Source: Liopterus haemorrhoidalis
Lineage: Eukaryota; Arthropoda; Insecta; Coleoptera; Dytiscidae
Direction of reading: 5' to 3'
DNA: 64,000 bases
Assembly (NCBI GenBank): GCA_963971575.1
Contig: OZ020624.1
Location: forward strand, 31,818,356 to 31,882,355
The translations under genes were made by a program, and so were the position numbers. This document shows, in pieces, positions 57,351 to 64,000 of the stretch; within the stretch, counting starts at the first letter, position 1; the number at the start of each line of letters is the position of its first letter. The notes under the pieces are model-generated. The model made no database searches and was not told where the DNA came from. It was given only the letters and a program-made list of their open reading frames with translations.

Positions 57351-58400
57351 TAACTTTCCAATTTTTTTTTAGGAAAAGTAAAAAATCGTAAGAGGTATTT
57401 TTCGTTTTTTTACCATTTTCAAATGTTTTATTTGATTCTTATTTATTGTAAAAGTTGGTTTATTAGAACCCCATTTTTTTTTAAAGACTAATCAATATAC
57501 CTACCTACGTAGATTTTAAAAATTCAAATTGCAGTTCTCTATTGTATATTAAGGCCCCAATTTTTTTCTAGACTAAATAATATATGAAGATTTCAAAAAT
57601 TCAATTCGCAGTTCTTTATATTTTATAGTGCTTAAGTTAGATTTCTTTGAAATTTCAAAAAAACAAAATTAAAAAATAAAAAAAAAAAAAAATTTTGTTT
57701 GGGTGTTGGTTCAGAATGAGTCCTATTGCCCTTTAGAACCTCAGGACTTCAAAAATTTCAACCACAGGTCTCTATCGCATGTAGATTTTGAGATATAGTT
57801 TTTCGAAAATGAAATATTTACAAATTTTCAAAATTACACAGATCAAGAAGGCATTAACAACGAAGGGCCCTATTTTTTTATCTAGGTAGAAAAAAGTATG
57901 TAGATTTCAAAACTTCAAACCATAAGTCCCTATATTTTACTGTTCTTAAGTTAGGATTTTTTAAAATACCAAAAAAAAAATTGAAAAATTTCGCAAAAAA
58001 AAATTATGTTTGGGTGTTTTATAGCTTGTCTTAAGGCCTTTTAGGATCTCGGGATTTCAAAAATTTCAACCGCAGGTCTCTATCTCATATTTTGAGATAT
58101 AATTTTTCGAAAATGAAATATTAACAAATTTTTAAAACTACCCAGATCAAAAAGGCGTTGACAAAGAAGGGCCCAATTTTTTATTTAGATAAAAAAAAGT
58201 CCTTAGATTTCAAAAATTCAAACCGCAGGTCCCTATATTTTATTGTTATTAAGTTAGGACTATTCAAAAATTCAAAAAAAAAAATTAAAAATTACACAAA
58301 AAAAAATTTTGGTTGGGGGTTGTTTATAAAATGTCCAAAGGCACTTTAGGACCTCGAGATTTAAAAAAATCCCATTTAGTTTTTGAGATACGGTACCGTT
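57350..58400. repeat. Dispersed ~169-bp repeat family, diverged field
   Basis: Repeated blocks GGTCTCTATC, TTTCAAAAATTCAAACCGCA and TTTTGAGATA, in the order seen at 1-3200, about four units. No coding potential. Confidence 0.7.
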
Positions 58401-58715
58401 AAAAATAACTATGCATACTCCCTCCTTCTTAGCAAGCTGAATAAAATTCTCAGAAATAGCCGTTCCCACTTAAGACTGAAGAAGGCGGAGTTAAGACCTG
58501 GATAATCGGTTACTTAACCAATCAGAACCATCTTTATAATCCAACTTAGACTATCTTTGTTGTTTTGTTTATTGAAAATAAAATGGGGGGGAATTATAAG
58601 AATTAAAATATGTAAGTACTACTCCACTACTGGACAGGGGTTTCTGTCGTCCTATTGGTGGTAGGGAGAAATATTACAACCCTTATAGCAGCCAATCAGA
58701 GACTAGATCCATTTT

Positions 58716-58735
58716 AACCCTCTGCGCAGAGGGTT
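58716..58735. other. Perfect 20-bp palindrome
   Basis: AACCCTCTGCGCAGAGGGTT is exactly self-complementary and GC-rich relative to its surroundings. Confidence 0.9.
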
Positions 58736-58882
58736 TATTTTGTTATTCCCACCCTTTGTGAAACAAAATAGGGATTTGTTCATAATTACTACTGGATAAA
58801 ATTAGTGGAGGGTTTTAGAATATAAAATGAGACCTAAATTAAAAAGTCCACATAAAAATGGCTAAAATGTAGTTAAGTAGGC

Positions 58883-59570
58883 CAGTGTTTCTCAACAGGT
58901 GGTCCGCGGACCACCTGTGGTCCCCAGAAAAATTTTAGTGGTCCGCGAAAGTTTTTATGTTTTTTTTTGCAGTTTTTTTGTTATTTTTTTATGCACACCC
59001 AGCAAACATTCAACTAACGGCCGAATGCCGGCTAACTGCTTTTATGCTGGTAAATTACTGGCACCAAAAGTAAGTGCAACGCCAGTATTAATAATGTACT
59101 TCACATTTGTATTTCGCATTCCGCCTATACGAAGTACTTTACCAGCATTTTATAAGCACTCTTCTTCACTCATACTTTTTACTTAAAACCATCAGAAATA
59201 AATCTTGCAACTAATGCGATTATTTTGCACTTTAGCGTTGCTGGGCCGGCAACTGATACATCAATGGGCCAGTAACGGCCACGGGGACACCGGGGTACTG
59301 GCCCATTACTTTCAATGCCGGGGAGTATGTGCTTTACCAATACTGGCCCGTATAAAAATGTTTGCTGGGCAGTTTTCATGTTAAGAATTTAAATTTTGTT
59401 TGTTTTCTGTAAACCTTCTGTGTTTCTCTACAAATAAAATAAATGTATTTACCAGCACATTAAATATATGTTTTCTTGCAAAAAGTGAACCAACAATTAT
59501 TATTAGAGGTCCGCGTTAGAAAATTATATATTATACTGGTCCGCGGTGCATTTTTGGTTGAGAAACACTG
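58883..59570. mobile_element. hAT-type non-autonomous element with 8-bp target duplication
   Basis: The ends CAGTGTTTCTCAAC (58883) and TTGAGAAACACTG (to 59570) are inverse, with subterminal GGTCCGCGG repeats at both ends. The 8-bp sequence AAGTAGGC lies immediately outside each end (58875-58882 and 59571-59578), which is diagnostic of hAT integration. It is 688 bp long, without transposase, and contains a second element at 58998-59369. Confidence 0.9.
58998..59369. mobile_element. TIR element nested inside the hAT element
   Basis: CCCAGCAAACAT at 58998 and its inverse ATGTTTGCTGGG ending at 59369 bound a 372-bp insert. Its GC-rich interior, with several ACTGGCCC/GGGCCAGT motifs in both orientations, differs sharply from the AT-rich host. 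Short ORFs across it are not meaningful. Confidence 0.75.
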
Positions 59571-59655
59571 AAGTAGGCCAATACGATATAGGGATATTTA
59601 ACAAAAACAGAAATAATAAATTAAGATTATACCATGAGTTTAAAAATAAATTATA

Positions 59656-59802
59656 TAAGTGTTGGCTATGGAAAATAAAAGTAATGTCAACAGCAAGCTT
59701 TAGAATTAATTAACTGTCATCACTGTTATTGTTGTCATAAGTTTATATTTTTATATAAAGCTTGTAGTAGACCTTATTTTATTTTTCCATAGCCAACCCT
59801 TA
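59656..59802. mobile_element. MITE, ~147 bp
   Basis: TAAGTGTTGGCTATGGAAAA at 59656 and its inverse at 59783-59802 (one mismatch) form the ends. TA-rich flanks. No coding capacity. Confidence 0.8.
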
Positions 59803-59999
59803 TGATAGATAGATATTTTTATTATTCAATATTATTTACTACATTTTATCTTACACTTTACACTAATTAACTTAATAATAATTATAATTTTCGCATTTCG
59901 GCTTAAAATATACTCTCCTTCTCCTTTATTTAATATCTTCGTTTTTTGACTCCGAAGGACTCAGGGGCCTTAAAACACTACTTAGGACCCTAAGAAAAT

Positions 60000-60240
60000 T
60001 AATATTTAACTATATAGCAGGATTTACTAAAAATTTATACCAATTTTCCAAATTTCAAAAAAAAAAATTCCTAAAATTTTGGTCAAAATTTATTTGACTC
60101 CGATTTTAACAAAAATCAAGTTTTAAGCTAATTTTGGGGTGAGGATTATGAAAAAAATATTTAAAAAAATCATGCTTTCCTAATTTTTAAGTTAGAGTCG
60201 ATTTGGGTCAGTTTTTTGCCTATAATTCCAAAACTTTTGC
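60000..60240. repeat. Dispersed repeat, second type
   Basis: A single unit with TAATTTTGGGGTGAGGATTA and TTTTTTGCCTATAATTCC. The same unit recurs four times at 61545-62370 and, diverged, at 2095-2330. Confidence 0.75.
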
Positions 60241-60404
60241 CCAAACATTCATTCCCGTACTGTCTGCGCGGGCATTAATGGCGGTTAACCATATTTATAT
60301 TGTATTTTCTTGATTATTTATTTATTGAAAAATGGTAATCGGAGGAAAAGCATAATGAACAACACGCGCAGAATGCATATTCCGCACTAGTTGCACAATA
60401 TACT

Positions 60405-60650
60405 ATTTTATCTCATTTCTTTGTTCTTTCTCCAGTTCTCCTCTCCTTTTTCCCATTCTCATTCCGGCTTCCCTCACCGATCTCCTTTCTTTTTGCCCCC
60501 AGTTCTCTCACCCATCTTTCTCCCTTGCATTCCGCACTCATCATTTCTTTCATCTTTTTTCAGTGTCCCTCTCTTTCTTCCTATTCTCCTTCCGGCTTCC
60601 CTCTCCTATCTCCATCCTTCTTGTCTCCACTTATGACGTCCATCTTTCTT
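60405..60650. repeat. Polypyrimidine tract on the plus strand
   Basis: Roughly 245 bases that are almost entirely C and T, including two copies of CATTCTCATTCCGGCTTCCC-like sequence about 120 bp apart. On the minus strand this is a purine run. The 81-residue ORF is Ser/Pro/Phe-rich simple sequence, not a gene. Confidence 0.8.
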
Positions 60651-61170
60651 CCAGTAGCGCTTGAGACAGGGTAGCGCTGGAACAGTGTCCTCCTAAAAAA
60701 TTTTAATAAGGAAAACATTTAAAATCTTATTTATACTTTAAAATTGCATTAACCTAGCTAAATATATCTGCGTATATTTATTTTTATTATTTCTAATTCA
60801 AAGATTTGTTTATATAAATGTTAGATTTTAAAAATTTAGATCTAGAAAACAATGCTGTGGACACTACACGTTAGTGTCCCGGTACAGTGTTGCCACATTC
60901 GATTTCTAATGTATTTATCTAGTTTCTGAGAAAAAAAATAATTGATTTTAGTTTTTTATCTAAAAATGCTAAACTTCCTCCTTGGAAAGTAAAGTGGATA
61001 TACAAAATATCCTTGTTTTTTATGTCTTTGGAACAGCAGAGCTAAGGATCAATCCTGGATTAACAGAAATTAGGCTTTAAGAAATGTCATAATTCAAGAA
61101 AAACAAAACGTAATCAAAAAACCTTTGGTTGCGAGAGAGAAAAACATATTTCCATCCTTGTATATCAAGT
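60651..61170. other. Spacer
   Basis: Contains a small stem GGACACT-acacgt-TAGTGTCC near 60859-60880 and otherwise no recognised feature. Confidence 0.5.
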
Positions 61171-61174
61171 TGAA

Positions 61175-61460
61175 GCTGATGAAACAATTTGTGAAGGTTT
61201 AAATCGAGATGGGCTTTGTTTTGGCTACTTCACACGTAAATTTCCTGGGATTAGCACGAAAAAACTGAAAGCCGGAATATTTTATGGTCGTCAGATAAGG
61301 CAGCTTATTAAAGATCCACAATTTACCTAATTGAATACCTAATGAGATTGAATCTAATACTTGGTGTTCATTTCTTCAAGTAGTTCAAAATATTCTTGGA
61401 AAACATAAGGCACACAGTAAAAAAAAAACAGGGAATTTACATGATACGTCAAGAAAAATT
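61175..61460 (+). pseudogene. Decayed copy of a repetitive insect ORF
   Basis: One frame encodes FGYFTRKFPGISTKKLKAG then IFYGRQIRQLIKDPQFT and a stop. After a frameshift another frame continues EIESNTWCSFLQVVQNILGK. This order (K-LK-GIF-GRQIR-L--D--F, then W-SF--VV-N-LG) matches a protein found repeatedly in insect genomes that I know only as uncharacterised. The stop and frameshift mark it as a dead fragment. It is embedded in dispersed repeats. Confidence 0.5.
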
Positions 61461-61544
61461 AATACAGTATTCCAATTAATTTTACAGAACTCTGTATTGA
61501 AAATTGGTACAAATATGTATTTTTGGTCATAGATCAACAAAATT

Positions 61545-62370
61545 TGGTCCATTTTGAAGTTTGGGCAAAAGTTTTGGAATTATAGGCAAAAAACTGACCC
61601 AAATCAGCTCGAACTCAAAAACTAACAAAGCATGAATTTTTTAAATATTTTTTTCATAATCCTCACCCTAAAATTAGCTTAAAACTATATTTTGGTTAAA
61701 ATCGGAGTCAAAAAAATTTAGATCAAAATTTCAAAATTTTATAAAAAAAAAATGTCTCAGATTTTAGCCAAAATATAGTTTTAAGCTAATTTTGGGGTGA
61801 GGATTATGAAAAAAATATTTAAAAAAATCATGCTTTCCCAGTTTTTGACTTAGAGCCGATTTGGTTTAGTTTTTAGCCTATAATTCCAAACCTTTTGCCC
61901 AAACTTCAAAATGAACTTTAAATATATTGAAAATTGGTATAAACATGTATTTTTGGTCATAGATCAACAAAATTTGGTCCATTTTGAAGTTTGGGCAAAA
62001 GTTTTGGAATTATAGGCAAAAAACTTACCCAAATCAACTCTAACTCAAAAACTGGGGAAGTATGAATTTTTTAAATATTTTTTACATAATCCTCACCCCA
62101 AAATTACCTTAAAACTATATTTTGGCTAAAATCGGAGTCAAAAAATTTTTGATCAAAATTTCAAAATTTTATAAAAAAAATTGTCTCAAATTTTAGCCAA
62201 AATATAGTTTTAAGCTAATTTTGAGGTGAGGATTATGAAAAAAATATTTAAAAAATTCGTGCTTTCTCAGTTTTTGAGTTAGCGCCGATTTGGGTCAGTT
62301 TTTTGCCTATAATTCCAAAAAATTTTACCTATAATTCCAAAAGTTTTACCCAAACTTCAAAATGAACTTT
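61545..62370. repeat. Four dispersed-repeat units in alternating orientation
   Basis: Units of about 170-190 bp lie at 61549-61735 (inverse), 61757-61915 (forward), 61975-62155 (inverse) and 62180-62365 (forward). Adjacent units are inverse copies, so the block is a series of long near-palindromes with centres near 61745, 61940 and 62165. Confidence 0.85.
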
Positions 62371-63079
62371 AAATATATGGTCACTTTTGAATTTCGGTCT
62401 AAAACTTTGACATTTGGGGCAAAAAAGTAAAAAAAAGACCCACAAAAAAGCCCAGAGCCAACGAAATGTACCTGCCCCCCTTTTTAAACTATATAAACTA
62501 ATACTTACTTCTTATCTATCAACTATATTAATAAAATAGAAGACTATATCTGTTTTTTATCGTCAAAAGCAAGTGAACAGATCGTAGGAAACCATTTAAA
62601 TAACTCTCCTCCTAAGTCTGTTGATAACAAACCGGTTTACGAAATAAACAATCGTCCTTATCCCAGAGTGTACATTTAATTGCGCAGGCGCAAACTAAAA
62701 TTTCTAAAAAATTAAAACTTTTAATCTCGACCCTGTTTTAATCCTTGTTTCCTTTATCCTAGTCCTGTGCTTTTAATCTCGACCCCATTTTTAATCTCAA
62801 ACCCGAATAACAGCAAATTTGAAAACTGAATAAATTAATCTTTTAAATTGAATCTATGGACTGTTTTTAAAATATTTTTGAAAGTACAAGGGTTGGAATC
62901 TTAACGGATAGTTATTATTTAAACAATTTTATTGTAAAAATTATATTTTTATTTAAATAATTACATATATAACAGTAAGTAAGGTACAAAATATATATTT
63001 TTAGTTTATTTTGTATAAAAATTGGTCAATAATACTAACAGTATAACCTAAAAAGTAATTTTTTTGTATAAATTATTAA
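62371..63079. other. Spacer and 3' flank of the CKS gene
   Basis: A short tandem AATCTCGACCC motif occurs at 62722-62796 (TTTTAATCTCGACCC twice, plus a variant). A minus-strand AATAAA at 63010-63005 is the likely poly(A) signal of the CKS gene, about 70 bp after its stop. Confidence 0.55.
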
Positions 63080-63319
63080 TTATTGGTCCATTTTTGGTCT
63101 TCTGAATAATAAAACATGTGGTTCTGGATGGTGTAGCATATAGTGGACCCAATTTGGACTTTGTTGAACTCCTAAATTTCTCCATTCAGTTTCAGTCATT
63201 AAATGTGATCTTGGAACACTTCTTGCTAATTCTGCTGGTAATATGACATGTCGATATTCGTACTTTTTATCAAAGTACTTTTCTGAATATTGTATATTTT
63301 CAGTAGTCATTCTAGACAT
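63080..63319 (-). CDS. Cyclin-dependent kinase regulatory subunit (CKS1/Cks85A type)
   Basis: A single-exon ORF encoding 79 residues from the ATG at 63319 (or 76 from the ATG at 63310); family members are about 79. It contains the CKS signature: [37 protein letters not shown], then [19 protein letters not shown], including the HxPEPH hinge and the Arg/Ser/Trp residues of the phosphate pocket. CKS proteins bind CDKs and phosphorylated substrates, raising multisite phosphorylation and, for this type, assisting SCF-Skp2 recognition. No intron is visible. The start codon lies about 75 bp from that of the divergent gene at 63395, so the two share a very short promoter. Confidence 0.95.
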   Translation of the reverse strand: MSRMTTENIQYSEKYFDKKYEYRHVILPAELARSVPRSHLMTETEWRNLGVQQSPNWVHYMLHHPEPHVLLFRRPKMDQ

Positions 63320-63394
63320 AAAAAAATAATGTTTCAACAAAACTTAACTTTTTAGGTTAGAATTATATTTTTTGACATTTAATAAACCTGCGCA
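63320..63394. promoter_or_regulatory. Very short bidirectional promoter interval
   Basis: Only 75 bp separate the CKS start codon (63319) from the start codon at 63395, so transcription start sites and core elements of both genes must overlap this interval. No TATA box is obvious in either direction. Confidence 0.6.
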
Positions 63395-64000
63395 ATGCAA
63401 CGATTTGACGAGGAAATACAAATACCTGTTAGTATGATATATACTCATGATAATATGTATCAAAAAATAACACGTATGTTTCAATTTATTTTTCACTATT
63501 GCGAAGAACAGGAACATGAGTTACAAGAAACAAGTTTGGTTACCATAGATTTGGTTGAGATTAATGAAAATGAAGGGCAAATTCAAAGTAAGTAAAATTT
63601 TTTTAAACGGTAGATTGGTTTTCGAACAGTCCGTATAAAAATATAAGTTTCAATTATTATTATTTATTAAAATTATTATTATTTGTATGAAAATTATACG
63701 ATTGATTCCTGTCATTACAAAAAATACAATTAATATTCAAGTCGATATTAAATTATTAATTTAATTTTACTATTTCATTACATAAAAAATATGTAATTTT
63801 TAATAAATATTTTTTTTTAGTAAACGTCGATGGTCCATGGCTTAAAAAATTCAAAATTCGTTTATTTTTAAATGAAATTTTGATGCATGAACGCCTAAAT
63901 TTTGATATGTACTATGGTAATAAAGAAAAATCTGCATATTATTTATACAATATAACTTGGAATGAAGAAATTCGTCGTACAGAAACAGAATTACATCGTC
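63395..64000 (+). CDS. Unrecognised gene, first two exons (partial, runs off the right edge)
   Basis: Exon 1 is 63395-63587 (MQRFDEEIQIPVSMIYTHDN onward), ending at a GTAAGT donor. Exon 2 starts at 63821 after a TTTTTTTTTAG acceptor and stays open to the window end, in phase, giving 124 residues. The sequence is rich in Glu, Tyr, Phe and Asn, with no signal peptide or membrane segment. Exon 2 contains VDGPWLKKFKIRLFLNEIL and YYLYNITWNEEIRRTETELH. I do not recognise the family. The clean phase, splice sites and head-to-head position with CKS support a real gene. Confidence 0.7.

Noticed and set aside
58899..59379. Two ORFs on opposite strands (58899-59186 and 59179-59379)
   Set aside because: Both lie within the nested hAT/TIR elements and overlap their inverted repeats; no protein similarity recognised.
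60391..60636. 81-residue Ser/Pro/Phe-rich ORF
   Set aside because: Translation of a polypyrimidine tract, with no conserved feature.
62635..62642. Additional AACCGGTT site
   Set aside because: A single isolated occurrence without a cluster; treated as chance.

Overview
This is an AT-rich nuclear window from an animal, most likely an insect. The genes have short exons with GT...AG introns, the proteins match insect and animal families, and the rest is dense with inverted-repeat transposons, tRNA-derived SINE-like copies and satellite DNA. I cannot fix the order or species from sequence alone.

Left gene island (about 0.7-19.5 kb): (1) the 5' end of a minus-strand gene for a secreted or membrane protein resembling TMEM87 (exons at 4670-4774, 3483-3543, 695-978); (2) divergent from it, with about 200 bp between start codons, a nine-exon gene for the planar-cell-polarity effector Fritz/WDPCP (4979-13117) whose large exon carries an expanded NSREN-type coding minisatellite; (3) a truncated PIF/Harbinger-like fragment (13367-13645); (4) mitochondrial ribosomal protein L48 (four exons, minus strand, 15123-16708), whose first exons lie between two inverted copies of a ~485-bp repeat; (5) an intronless KIF-binding-protein homologue (17936-19462, minus). 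Introns and spacers hold several TIR/MITE elements, a tandem and dispersed ~169-bp repeat family, and a cluster of AACCGGTT palindromes near the Fritz start.

Satellite domain (about 20-56 kb): consecutive arrays with different monomers. Sat I has a 91-bp period (20.5-22.3 kb). Sat II is a composite array with alternating A/B units full of small hairpins (22.3-31.5 kb), including exact 20-bp tandem hairpins of the form TAGTCCT-GAAA-AGGACTA. Sat III has a 115-bp period (31.5-38.9 kb). Sat IV has a ~151-bp period with higher-order repeats (39.5-49.8 kb). Sat V has a 149-bp period (50.4-54.2 kb), followed by degenerate relatives. Indels are strikingly rare: 64 periods of Sat III drift by one base in total and 20 periods of Sat V by none, although monomers differ by substitutions. 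Short stem-loops recur in almost every array, and in Sat IV the outer base pair of one stem exists as G-C, A-T and T-A versions. Splice-site-bounded segments on the minus strand (50308-50347, 54471-54560, upstream near 55019) suggest a spliced, probably non-coding transcript whose intron is Sat V.

Right part (56-64 kb): more dispersed repeats, an hAT-type element with a perfect 8-bp target duplication and a second element nested inside it, a MITE, a decayed insect repeat ORF, then a CKS1-type cell-cycle gene (63080-63319, minus), head-to-head with the first two exons of an unrecognised gene that runs off the right edge.

The protein genes are ordinary housekeeping or morphogenesis genes. The unusual content is the 36-kb domain of hairpin-bearing, register-locked satellites.
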